Source: Pseudomonas lini (GTDB taxonomy: Bacteria > Pseudomonadota > Gammaproteobacteria > Pseudomonadales > Pseudomonadaceae). From it: 64,000 nucleotides of DNA. The notes under the pieces are model-generated. The model had not been told where the DNA came from. It saw only the letters and a list, made by a program, of their open reading frames with translations, and did not search any database. Of the stretch, positions 27,501 to 39,743 are shown piece after piece. The stretch is taken from positions 124,001-188,000 of the forward strand of contig NZ_JYLB01000001.1 in NCBI RefSeq assembly GCF_001042905.1. Direction: 5' to 3'. The translations under genes and the position numbers were made by a program. Every line of letters starts with the position of its first letter. Position 1 is the first letter of the stretch.

Positions 27501-30500
27501 AGCAAGCCAACGGATTTATCCTGGCGCAGTTGCGCTCGGGGAAAACCGACGCCCAGATTTATAGCCTTTTGCAGGCACGTCTGCGGGAGTGGGAGACGCT
27601 CGAGTCGACGCTCGATCAATGGGTCGGCGAGCCAATACCGGAATCGGTTTTGCAGTCCATGCTGGGAGGCAAGGCCTCGGTCGCGCAGAACATCAAGCAA
27701 TGCTGGCGCAACTCGCCGCTGGCTGAGGAGCACTCCCGCTACAGGTTGCTTGATGTGGTCTGTGATGACCCGATCCCTTCGTTGTCGGCGGATTTCTCAC
27801 ATGTGCATGATCTGTATGTCCGGGGCCAATGCATCACTGACGCCAATGTCGATGCGCTTCTGGCAAATTTTCCCAAGCTGAAAAGACTGCGGATCAATGC
27901 CACGGGGTATGAGTTCAGTAACGTACCCGAGGCGTTGAGCGCGATGCCGGACCTCACTGGGCTGAGCCTGTATTCAGTCGCTCCCTACGCGGTGGACATG
28001 CCGTCCAGACTGAGTACGTTGACGACGCTTGAAGAACTCAGTGTTTTTTCCTCGGGCTATGCACCGCTAACAGTAGATGTCTCGCGCTTGCGCAATCTGC
28101 GCAGGCTGGAAGTCCTGGCACCTGCGATGTTTGAATGGCCTGCGGGTGTGTTTGAACTTCCCCAGCTTGAGCGTTTGGATCTCGGTGGGACAGGCATCAG
28201 AGCCTTGCCCGACGGCATTTTCGAGGGGCATGAAAAGCTCTGGTCCGGGTTGTCGCTGGACTGGTCGAACTTCCTTCGTGAAAACTTCAAGCCGGCCTAT
28301 GAATACGTCAAGAGTCACCCGGAACACCTTGTTGATCGCGAGGAAATGGTCAGGGACTACTGCAAAGGTGAGCTAAGACGCCTCGGCGAGGGGATCAACG
28401 AGTCCTTCGAGAGCATGTTCAGTCAGTTTGTCCAGCAATGGCAGGGCGCCGAGACGAGATTCGAAGCCATCGAGGCGTTGAGCCAGGAATACAGCGTGCT
28501 TGACCGGCAACTGAATGATTGGTCCCACCGCGCGATGCAAAAGCCAATAGTGATCAAAGACGTCATGGGGCGCGCGCGGGTGGCAACTACCCTTAGAGCC
28601 TGTTGGCGCAACGGTGCATTTAAACGCTATGGCTCGGCCGTAGAGGCCTCGGTGCTCGATTTGCCGAATCTGGAACTCAATGATCTTCCCGATTTCCCCG
28701 CCAATGTTTTCCCTCATGTACAAACGGTGCATCTGAATGGGGCGAGAGTACCTGCCGAGCAGATTCGCGGTTTTTTACACGGGTTTTCCGACGTACAAAA
28801 ACTCGATCTGAGTGGCAGCGATTTGATCGAAGTTCCGATTGCGCCCGGCGACCTTGGGAAGTTGAGTCATCTGGATCTCTCCAACAACCGGATTGTTGTC
28901 GATTCAGCGGTTCAGCAAGGTTTTGACGGGCTGCAGTCGATCGAATACCTGGATTTGCGCAACAACCCGCTGCACTCGCTGGACGTCAGTGCAATGACTC
29001 GCCTCAAGGCCCTCGGTTTGCGGGCGACAGATTTGCAGGAGTGGCCGGCAGGGGTGCAACACCTGCCGGATCTGACCTGGCTGGATTTGCGTGACAGCCA
29101 AATCTCCTCGCTGCCAGCGCAGCTATCGGATGAGAGGCTGCTCACGACCAATCTGACCGGCACGCCTTTATCCCCACCAAGCGTCGCAACGCTCAATGCA
29201 GCCCGGCAGCGCATGGAGGTTGCCAAAGGCCTTCCTGTCGGGGCTCTGGAACGGTTCGATAGGGAAGAGGTGCCACAGGATTTCCCGCCGTCCGAGAGCG
29301 GGAGTTCGATCGCACGTCATTTGCTGCCGCTGTCAGAAACTCCAGCGGGAGAAGGGGATGCGGTTTTGGTAAAACGCCTGCAACGGCTGAAACCGACACT
29401 CGCCGATGATGACGCATTGCAAGTGATCGAGCAGATGCGAGAGCGCGGGGCCGCGGACGTGCAAATCAGCGAGCGACTTGCCGGATGGGAGCAGACGTTT
29501 GAAGCGCTGACGCGCCGATTGAATGGCTGGCTATTTACCTGGGGATCTCGCGGTGCTGGCTGGATGACGTCGTCCAGCACTCGCCGGCTGGGTGCTTTGC
29601 GAATTCTTGAATGCTGGCGCGAAGGCCTGACCGGCACGGATGCTGTTGCCGATGCCGTGTTGAATCTAAATGGTCTGCAATTGGGCGAACTTCCCGAGCT
29701 GCCGGCATCATTCGATCACGTCGGCACGTTGAACCTGACGAGTGTGAAGCTTACCGGGCAAGGCTCTGATGGGTTCCTCAAGGCGTTTACTCAGCTGAAA
29801 TCGCTGGAGCTTAATGGCAATGAACTGGAGGCCGTTCCTGAGCCGGTCCAGCACATGGATAAACTTGTGCGACTGGAAATGTCCTCAAACCGGATAAGCG
29901 ATACCGAACACTTGTATGCCTCATTGAGCAATCTGGAACATTTGCAGTGGCTGGATCTGAGCTACAACGAACTGGAGGCCTTTGATGTCGGCGTTTTTGA
30001 GGTATTGGAGACACTCGATCTGCGCAACAACAATTTGACCGAATGGCCGGGCGGCGTGCTGGATGCCAACCGCCTCAGAACCCTGAACCTCAGTGGTAAC
30101 GACATCACGTCGATTCCAGCGCAGGCTCTGGATGGCAACCACGACGTGCTGCTGGCCGGTACAGACCTGAGCGACAACTACAACTTGTTGCTTGAGAGTT
30201 TTGAACGATTGAGGGCTTATCGCGATGCGGGATTACACGACACCGTGCTGGGGTTTTCACGTGCTGATCTTGATGAGTTGATTGATGACGCCCACGGTTA
30301 CGGCGAAGGCAGCAGTGAAAGCATCGAGTCGGATGAAGAACTCTCTGATGTTGCGTCTGACTCAGAACAAAAAACACCCTGGCTAGCCAATGCTCCACCT
30401 GAGGCGTTGGCGAGTAAAACCGAGATATGGAATCAACTCGCGGCAGAGCCGGACAATGCTGCGTTCTTTCATCTACTTTCGCGATTGCAGGATACGCAGG

Positions 30501-31252
30501 AGTTCCGGGTGGCGAACGCCGATCTGACGCGGCGGGTGTGGACTGTGATGGAGGCCGCCGCCAGCAACACCGAACTTCGGGAAATCCTGTTTGCCAGTTC
30601 CGCTACCCATGGCACCTGTGTCGACGGTCGAATCCTCACCTTCAGCGGGCTGGAAAGCACAGTGTTCACACACAATGCCTTGCTCGATATTCCTGCCGGA
30701 CGCCTGGGTGCGAAGGGCGAAGCACTGTTGAAGTTGTCCAGGCAGTTATTCCGCCTGGACAAGGTAGACGAGTTGGCGACGAGAACCGCCGCTCGTACCG
30801 GTCAGGATGAGGCCGAGGTGCGCCTGGGTTATCGAATCGGCCTGACGGATGGATGGGATGACGGCCTGAGCCTGCCTGGGCAACCAAGACATATGACCTA
30901 TGCCTCAGGAGTAACACCCCAACAACTGGCGGACGCTCGCATTGAGATCTCCAATGCAGAACGGTCCGATGGGTTTTTTGCAGACTTGATCCAGCGAGAT
31001 TGCTGGGTGAGCTACCTCAAGGAGAAATACCCTGAGGTCTTCAAGGCACTCGATGAGGTGGACATTCAGGAGGTGGATGAAGATGGGATTGATAGCGCTG
31101 ACGACCCTGCATTCTTGAGCCAGCTTTTTGATCACGCGGCGGCGCGCAACGCGAAGATGATCGACTTGTCCCGTAAAGAGGTCTCGGAGCTGACGGATGG
31201 AGGATCTCCGCCGGGGACATCGCCCCGTCTGCCGGGCGCTTCAATCAGCTAA
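24590..31252 (+). CDS. Giant toxin-like protein: dermonecrotic-toxin-like N-terminus, three LRR blocks, NEL-type E3 ubiquitin ligase C-terminus
   Basis: This is a 2220-residue protein. ATG 24590 has AGGAGAGG 5 nt before it. Residues about 20-450 match the DUF6543/dermonecrotic-toxin-like region (DWLINATPARRAAI..., PPDWYQRAS). A hydrophobic pair (about 480-515 and 541-560) resembles a membrane-insertion segment. Three LRR blocks follow (about 1050-1225, 1355-1525, 1690-1865), each preceded by a helical module with a conserved CWR motif (Cys1038, Cys1338, Cys1675). The C-terminal domain (about 1930-2220) resembles the NEL E3 ligases of IpaH/SspH effectors, with a catalytic CxD motif TCVDG at Cys2010. 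Such proteins ubiquitinate host targets. No chaperone or secretion gene is adjacent, so delivery is unknown. A terminator follows the stop. Confidence 0.8.
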   Translation: MPTHLPTSSTSHRPLIRKHLASGRSSIHRELLEQLAPDWLINATPARRAAIKATGTLPPDWYQRASIGQQRALKESFDASFASQARLDKTMSSLQDIDSFAELILTKALKDRLGIEVDVNKTLVCLRQPLEVSDLEIEVASFEVLKLSLLQAALHNFEASECEEGAFHRRSGFVVETSTPGTFQVAAVNMTVRQFLSLCRQLDIGAQYQTCVQAFFQPADAQKEMTLRRQFIASQKAALRAAAELALLKKDIEPDDYTMVLSIINGEVHPRLGNKSVWFRDLSLMKRRMTGCVVFSISEQYRYTNEFIVYIPHDPEHPLKRYTSAQLREEFKRQFTARGTSSSSSGGPTAHQRFFSQFVAYADRPYYFSQFTRKAADAPADPLHSIWVKVAQYIPPLSSIVRIKELPPERSGKREPVEDPYLNPFGIIREGVAGIWSANTDLWAYLYEQNRKKVIADARSHAVPTADVDARVRAEKLNHLLEIGMLGLNMVSMFVPVLGEIMLTVMAGQLLYESFEGAIEWSEGDRTAAKAHLVDVAENLALIAVMAGAGKGLGKLLAVKAEPVVEQLEPVQCADGETRLWKPDLSAYERHVALDRNSGPDRLGQHRVNDKTYIRQGDKVYETTFDQSLKKWRIKHPTDTHAWQPVLEHNGQGAWRHSLERPLAWDRLTLLRRMGHITEAFTDEQLLTIADVCGVDDNTLRKMHMDHLPPPLELADALRPFKAEHGGGGQLINKLQRACPGLGESAAQRILLDANAEELSRLKTTPRVPLKMLEEARWYAQQGRQARAFAGLHLESMVTADSQWLALHALEQLPGWTGEVRLEVRDGHINGPLIDGIGNEAAPRRKYVVKRGPSYQAFDERGEALNSAPASGDNFFASIMHALPDEVRRALGVPQVSQSASLKRAVIDSAIEHRAELSQRLEKRTGHSKTFKPPVRVTERRVGYYASGRGQGLSPSLVARVQDVYPALTDQQANGFILAQLRSGKTDAQIYSLLQARLREWETLESTLDQWVGEPIPESVLQSMLGGKASVAQNIKQCWRNSPLAEEHSRYRLLDVVCDDPIPSLSADFSHVHDLYVRGQCITDANVDALLANFPKLKRLRINATGYEFSNVPEALSAMPDLTGLSLYSVAPYAVDMPSRLSTLTTLEELSVFSSGYAPLTVDVSRLRNLRRLEVLAPAMFEWPAGVFELPQLERLDLGGTGIRALPDGIFEGHEKLWSGLSLDWSNFLRENFKPAYEYVKSHPEHLVDREEMVRDYCKGELRRLGEGINESFESMFSQFVQQWQGAETRFEAIEALSQEYSVLDRQLNDWSHRAMQKPIVIKDVMGRARVATTLRACWRNGAFKRYGSAVEASVLDLPNLELNDLPDFPANVFPHVQTVHLNGARVPAEQIRGFLHGFSDVQKLDLSGSDLIEVPIAPGDLGKLSHLDLSNNRIVVDSAVQQGFDGLQSIEYLDLRNNPLHSLDVSAMTRLKALGLRATDLQEWPAGVQHLPDLTWLDLRDSQISSLPAQLSDERLLTTNLTGTPLSPPSVATLNAARQRMEVAKGLPVGALERFDREEVPQDFPPSESGSSIARHLLPLSETPAGEGDAVLVKRLQRLKPTLADDDALQVIEQMRERGAADVQISERLAGWEQTFEALTRRLNGWLFTWGSRGAGWMTSSSTRRLGALRILECWREGLTGTDAVADAVLNLNGLQLGELPELPASFDHVGTLNLTSVKLTGQGSDGFLKAFTQLKSLELNGNELEAVPEPVQHMDKLVRLEMSSNRISDTEHLYASLSNLEHLQWLDLSYNELEAFDVGVFEVLETLDLRNNNLTEWPGGVLDANRLRTLNLSGNDITSIPAQALDGNHDVLLAGTDLSDNYNLLLESFERLRAYRDAGLHDTVLGFSRADLDELIDDAHGYGEGSSESIESDEELSDVASDSEQKTPWLANAPPEALASKTEIWNQLAAEPDNAAFFHLLSRLQDTQEFRVANADLTRRVWTVMEAAASNTELREILFASSATHGTCVDGRILTFSGLESTVFTHNALLDIPAGRLGAKGEALLKLSRQLFRLDKVDELATRTAARTGQDEAEVRLGYRIGLTDGWDDGLSLPGQPRHMTYASGVTPQQLADARIEISNAERSDGFFADLIQRDCWVSYLKEKYPEVFKALDEVDIQEVDEDGIDSADDPAFLSQLFDHAAARNAKMIDLSRKEVSELTDGGSPPGTSPRLPGASIS

Positions 31253-31271
31253 ACAAGTCTTGCCCAAAAGG

Positions 31272-31307
31272 CCCTCGACACCGGATTGCCCGGCGTCGGG
31301 GGTTTTT
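31272..31307 (+). terminator. Rho-independent terminator after the toxin-like gene
   Basis: A 12-13 bp stem (CCCTCGACACCGG against CCGGCGTCGGGGG, with G-U pairs) is followed directly by TTTTT. It lies 19 nt after the stop at 31252 and separates the gene from convergent metH. Confidence 0.85.
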
Positions 31308-31318
31308 CAGCGGATGAC

Positions 31319-35029
<3,711 letters not shown>

Positions 35030-35110
35030 TTGGACTACTCGGTAAGGCCATGACGAAGGGGCGGGATAATAACAAACCTGTGCGCTTTTGGAGCATGTGC
35101 GGGTTTTGCA

Positions 35111-35123
35111 TGAATATCGTTCA
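35111..35123 (-). promoter_or_regulatory. Putative MetR binding site upstream of metH
   Basis: TGAATATCGTTCA exactly fits the MetR (LysR-type methionine regulator) consensus TGAA-N5-TTCA with a central A/T; the palindrome extends one base further each side. It lies in the metH-cti divergent gap, 82 bp before the metH start codon and 62 bp before the cti start. MetR activation of metH is established in enterics; use of this site here is inference. Confidence 0.55.
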
Positions 35124-35184
35124 TGTTGGTGCGCGGGCCACACCGGTAGAATCGCGGCGTTTTCTCATGATCAGGACCAGGGAT

Positions 35185-37470
35185 ATGTCGTATCGCGTCG
35201 TCACCAGCCTATTGATGCTGTTTTTAAGCGGGGGCGCCGCTGCACAAGGTCCGGATATTTCCTACGTCCGCGACATTCAACCGATCTTCACCGAAAAGTG
35301 CGTGGCCTGCCATGCCTGCTACGACTCCGCCTGTCAGCTCAATCTGGGCAGTGGCGAAGGGGCGGCCCGAGGCGCGACCAAAGCGCCTGTCTATGATGGC
35401 GAACGCCGTCAGGCCGCAGCACCGACCCGGCTGTTTTATGACGCCTTTGGCAAACGTGCCTGGCAGCAAAAGGGCTTTTATTCGGTGCTTGACGCCCAAG
35501 GCAGCCAAGCGGCGCTGATGGCGCGGATGCTCGAACTGGGCCACAAAACCCCGTTGCAACCCAACGCCAAGTTGCCGGAAGACATCGTCCTGGGCCTGAA
35601 CCGGGAGAACATGTGCGCCATGTCGGCGGAGTTCGACGGCTACGCCAGCTCCCATCCGAAAGAAGGCATGCCGTTGGCGGTCACCGGCCTGACCGATCAG
35701 CAATACCAGACGTTGCAACGCTGGCTGGCCTCCGGCGCGCCAATCGATGAACAGGGCCTGGTACCCAGCGCCAAGGAAGCCTTGCAGGTGGTGCAGTGGG
35801 AAAACCTGCTCAACGCGCCGGGCGCCCGGGAGAGCCTGGTCGGGCGCTGGTTGTTCGAGCACTGGTTCCTGGCGCACCTCTATTTCAAGGACGGCGAGCC
35901 GGGGCATTTCTTTCAGTGGGTGCGTTCGCGCACGCCAACGGGGCAGCCGATCGACCTGATTAACACTCGCCGTCCGAATGACGATCCGGGCACTCAGGTC
36001 TATTACCGTCTATGGCCGGTGCAAGGCGTGATCGTGCACAAGACCCACATCACCTATCCGCTCAGCGCGGCGAAGATGGCGCGGATCAAAAGCCTGTTTT
36101 ACAGCGGTAACTGGCAGGTCAACGCGCTGCCGGGTTATGGGCCGGAGCGACGGGCTAATCCGTTCACGACCTTTGAGGCCATTCCGGCTCAGGCGCGTTA
36201 CCAGTTCATGCTCGATAACGCCGAGTACTTCGTGCGCACCTTTATTCGTGGCCCGGTCTGCCGCGGCCAGATCGCCACCGACGTGATCCGCGATAACTTC
36301 TGGGCGCTGTTCCAGGCCCCGGAGCATGACCTTTACATCACCGACCCGAACTATCGCGGGCAGGCCACGCCGTTGCTGGCGATGCCGGGGCAGAACGATG
36401 ACGTCGGCAGTGTCCTGAGCCTGTGGCGTGACTACCGCGACAAACGCAACGAGTACGAAGCCTTGCGCCGGGACAGCTACGCCGACCTGCCGGCACCGAG
36501 CTGGTCGACCCTGTGGGCCGGCAATGACAACGCTTTGCTGAGTATTTTCCGGCATTTCGACAGCGCCTCGGTGAACAAAGGCCTGATCGGTGACGTCCCG
36601 CAAACTATTTGGCTGTTCGATTACCCGTTGCTGGAACGCACGTATTACCAGTTGGCGGTCAACTTCGATGTGTTCGGCAACGTTTCCCATCAAGCCCAGA
36701 CCCGGTTGTACTTCGACCTGATTCGCAACGGTGCCGAGCAGAACTTCCTGCGTCTGATGCCGGCCGACTCACGGGACGGCTACCTCGACGATTGGTACCA
36801 GAACGGCGGCAAGTTCAAGATGTGGCTGGATTATGAGTACATCGATAACGACAAGCCAACGGCGCTGACGCTGGACGAAAAGGACCCGAAACGCGATTTC
36901 ACCCAGCAATTGTTGGCCCGGTATGGCGAACTCAACGCCAAACCCGATCCGATCAACCGCTGCGATGGCGCTTATTGCTCGCGGCCGAACATCGGTCTGG
37001 CGTTGCAGAACGCCGAACAGGCCTTGAGCCGCCTGACTTCACGCCCGGCCGCCGGTTTGAAAGTCATCGATCTGTTGCCGGAAGCCACGATGTTGCGCAT
37101 CGAGACCCAAAGCGGCAAACGCGAGGTCTACAGCCTGCTGCGCAATCGGGCCCACAGCAACGTGGCGTTCCTGCTCGGTGAGTCGCTGCGCTATCAGCCA
37201 GGGCTCGACACGTTGACGATTTATCCGGGTGTACTCAGCAGCTACCCGAACTTCGTGTTCAACATCCCGGCCGGGCAAGTGCCCACGTTCGTCGACGCGA
37301 TGGAGAATGCCAAAGACGCCGCCAGTTTCGAGAAAATCGTCGAACGCTGGGGTATTCGTCGCAGTCATCCGCAGTTCTGGCAGTATTTCCATGATCTGAG
37401 CCGCTACATCCACGACACCGACCCGGTGGAAGAGGGCGTGCTGGACATGAACCGCTACGAGAATCTTTGA
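35185..37470 (+). CDS. cti: Cis/trans isomerase of membrane fatty acids (Cti)
   Basis: This is a 761-residue periplasmic Cti. The signal peptide MSYRVVTSLLMLFLSGGAAA is followed at once by the cytochrome-c-type heme motif CVACH (Cys39, Cys42, His43) within a conserved Cys-rich N-terminus (ACYDSACQLNLGS). The rest is the large Cti domain. The enzyme converts cis- to trans-unsaturated fatty acids in membrane phospholipids without energy input, a rapid pseudomonad response to solvents and heat. ATG 35185 (CAGGAC upstream) is preferred over in-frame starts at 35167 and 35050 because it gives a clean signal peptide. The gene is divergent from metH. Confidence 0.93.
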   Translation: MSYRVVTSLLMLFLSGGAAAQGPDISYVRDIQPIFTEKCVACHACYDSACQLNLGSGEGAARGATKAPVYDGERRQAAAPTRLFYDAFGKRAWQQKGFYSVLDAQGSQAALMARMLELGHKTPLQPNAKLPEDIVLGLNRENMCAMSAEFDGYASSHPKEGMPLAVTGLTDQQYQTLQRWLASGAPIDEQGLVPSAKEALQVVQWENLLNAPGARESLVGRWLFEHWFLAHLYFKDGEPGHFFQWVRSRTPTGQPIDLINTRRPNDDPGTQVYYRLWPVQGVIVHKTHITYPLSAAKMARIKSLFYSGNWQVNALPGYGPERRANPFTTFEAIPAQARYQFMLDNAEYFVRTFIRGPVCRGQIATDVIRDNFWALFQAPEHDLYITDPNYRGQATPLLAMPGQNDDVGSVLSLWRDYRDKRNEYEALRRDSYADLPAPSWSTLWAGNDNALLSIFRHFDSASVNKGLIGDVPQTIWLFDYPLLERTYYQLAVNFDVFGNVSHQAQTRLYFDLIRNGAEQNFLRLMPADSRDGYLDDWYQNGGKFKMWLDYEYIDNDKPTALTLDEKDPKRDFTQQLLARYGELNAKPDPINRCDGAYCSRPNIGLALQNAEQALSRLTSRPAAGLKVIDLLPEATMLRIETQSGKREVYSLLRNRAHSNVAFLLGESLRYQPGLDTLTIYPGVLSSYPNFVFNIPAGQVPTFVDAMENAKDAASFEKIVERWGIRRSHPQFWQYFHDLSRYIHDTDPVEEGVLDMNRYENL

Positions 37471-37485
37471 AAGTCTGCAATTCAA

Positions 37486-37623
37486 TGTGGGAGCGAACTG
37501 TGGCGAGGGGGCTTGCCCCCGTTTGAGTGCGCAGCACTCACAAGATTTTCGGTATGTCAGAAATTTTGGGGCTGCTTCGCAACCCAACGGGGGCAAGCCC
37601 CCTCGCCACAGGTCGCTCCCACA
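37486..37623. repeat. Paired REP/BIME, TGTGGCGAGGGGGCTTG type
   Basis: Two inverted copies of a TGTGGCGAGGGGGCTTGCCCCC core lie at the ends, each bounded by TGTGGGAGCG or its complement. They surround a unique centre that itself contains GTGCGCAGCAC. It is a typical Pseudomonas BIME/REPIN and fills most of the cti-nfuA gap. Confidence 0.88.
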
Positions 37624-37657
37624 GTGATCAGTGCATCTTTCCCGACAAAAATACTAG

Positions 37658-38299
<642 letters not shown>

Positions 38300-38318
38300 G
38301 GTGTTCGCTGCAGAAACG

Positions 38319-38348
38319 AAAAAACGGCACCCGTGAGTGCCGTTTTTT
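38319..38348 (+). terminator. Rho-independent terminator after nfuA
   Basis: AAAAAACGGCAC pairs with GTGCCGTTTTTT around a 6-nt loop and ends in a T run. The stem starts 20 nt after the nfuA stop and is symmetrical enough to work on both strands. Confidence 0.92.
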
Positions 38349-38364
38349 TATGGGCGATCGATAA

Positions 38365-38489
38365 CCTGTGGCGAGGGGGCTTGCCCCCGTTGGGTCGCGA
38401 AGCGGCCCTCTACATTTTTCAGATACACCGAGTTGTCCGGTTTTACGACTGCTGCGCAGCCGAACGGGGGCAAGCCCCCTCGCCACAGG
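38365..38489. repeat. Paired REP/BIME, CCTGTGGCGAGGGGGCTTG type
   Basis: Inverted copies at both ends (CCTGTGGCGAGGGGGCTTGC and its complement) surround a central region with a second inverted pair (GCGAAGCGGC / GCTGCGCAGCC). It is the same family as at 37486-37623 and lies between nfuA and the 3' end of cobM. Confidence 0.88.
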
Positions 38490-38500
38490 GTGTGGTTGGC

Positions 38501-39247
38501 TCAAGGGCGGTATAGATGCGCATGCCCCGCGCGATACAGCGACGATTCACTGAAATGATCGCTGCCCAGCACCCGGCCCACCAGAATCAGCGCCGTGCGG
38601 CGAAATCCCTTGGCTTCAACCTTCCCGGCAATATCCGCCAGCGTCCCCACCACCCAATCCTGATCCGGCCAGGTTGCCCGATGAATCACCGCTATCGGGC
38701 AATCGGCGCCGTAGTGCGGCAGCAATTCGACGAGGATCTTCTCCAGATGATTGACCCCCAAGTGGATCGCCATGGTCGCCCCATGCTGCGCCAGACTGCC
38801 CAGCTCTTCACCGGCCGGCATGGCGGTCTTGTCGGCGTAGCGGGTCAGAATCACGCTCTGTGACACGTCCGGCAAGGTTAGCTCGGCACCCAAAAGGGCC
38901 GCGCAGGCGGCGGTGGCGGTGACGCCGGGAATGATTTCGAAAGGGATGTCGAGTTCACGCAAGTAGCGAATCTGCTCGCCAATCGCGCCATACAGGCTCG
39001 GATCGCCGGAATGCACCCGGGCCACGTCCTGGCCGTTGGCATGGGCGGCCTTGACCAGCTCGATGATCTGTTCCAGGTGCAATTCGGCGCTGTTGACCAC
39101 CTGTTCGGCCCGGTGACCCTCCAGCACAGCGGCAGGCACCAGGGAGCCTGCATAGATGATGACCGGGCAGCTACGAATCAGCCGCTGGCCTTTGACGGTG
39201 ATCAGTTCCGGGTCGCCGGGGCCTGCGCCAATGAAGTAGACGGTCAT
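38501..39247 (-). CDS. cobM: CobM, precorrin-4 C11-methyltransferase
   Basis: This 248-residue SAM-dependent tetrapyrrole methylase begins with the family signature VYFIGAGPGDPELITVKG and has the second motif ARVHSGDPSLYGAIGEQ. Together with its length and the VIYAGSLV segment, this identifies CobM (CbiF). It methylates C11 of precorrin-4 in aerobic corrin ring synthesis. It is the last gene of the minus-strand operon cbtB-cbtA-cobE-cobM, with an 82-nt gap after cobE, and so is under the minus-strand cobalamin riboswitch. Confidence 0.93.
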   Translation of the reverse strand: MTVYFIGAGPGDPELITVKGQRLIRSCPVIIYAGSLVPAAVLEGHRAEQVVNSAELHLEQIIELVKAAHANGQDVARVHSGDPSLYGAIGEQIRYLRELDIPFEIIPGVTATAACAALLGAELTLPDVSQSVILTRYADKTAMPAGEELGSLAQHGATMAIHLGVNHLEKILVELLPHYGADCPIAVIHRATWPDQDWVVGTLADIAGKVEAKGFRRTALILVGRVLGSDHFSESSLYRAGHAHLYRP

Positions 39248-39329
39248 CGTCGTTTCCTGTCAGAAAAAGGGTATGGGCACGCTTCAGATGAAGATTGCTC
39301 ATGATCGAAGACGGGGATTATCGGGGATT

Positions 39330-39743
39330 TTACGCGGCGCTGGCCAATGCAAGGGTGGCCTGGGCGTATTTTTGTCGTGGAATCAGCAACTTTGCCGGTG
39401 CCTGAGCCAACTGTTCGGCCAATGCCAGCGCGGCACTTTCCGCTACGCCGTAACAGCCGGTGCGTTCGAACGCGATGTCCGAGTGGTGACTGAGTTGCGG
39501 TTCATAACCGGCCAATTGTTCGCTGCTGAAATACATCAACGGCAATGCCAGCTGTTCGGCCAGTTCGATCAGGGCGGGCTCTTCGCGCTTGAGGTCGATG
39601 CTGGCCAGGGCCTTGATCTCACGAAGCTCGATTTGATGGGCCTGTAACGCCTGATCAAGCAGCGCCCGCAGCGTGCTGACGGGGCAGCCGCGCTGGCAGC
39701 CCAGGCCGACCACCAAGGTCGGCGCTGCGCTGACGTCAGTCAT
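39330..39743 (-). CDS. cobE: CobE, cobalamin biosynthesis protein (CbiG C-terminal-like)
   Basis: This is a 137-residue CobE/CbiG C-terminal family protein. It has the glycine-cysteine start VVGLGCQRGCP, the conserved ASIDLKREEPALIELAEQLALPLMYF block, and GCYGVAESAAL. It takes part in the aerobic pathway around ring contraction, although its exact activity is not settled. The start at 39743 overlaps the cbtA stop by four bases; longer upstream frames run inside cbtA and are not used. Confidence 0.88.
   Translation of the reverse strand: MTDVSAAPTLVVGLGCQRGCPVSTLRALLDQALQAHQIELREIKALASIDLKREEPALIELAEQLALPLMYFSSEQLAGYEPQLSHHSDIAFERTGCYGVAESAALALAEQLAQAPAKLLIPRQKYAQATLALASAA

Noticed and set aside
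24590..31252. Type III secretion locus around the NEL-type gene
   Set aside because: No secretion, chaperone or regulator genes lie on either side; flanks are DUF2970 and metH.
35050..35184. N-terminal extension of cti from in-frame upstream starts
   Set aside because: It would bury the signal peptide and cover the metH promoter with the MetR-type site; ATG 35185 gives the normal Cti length and a cleavable signal.
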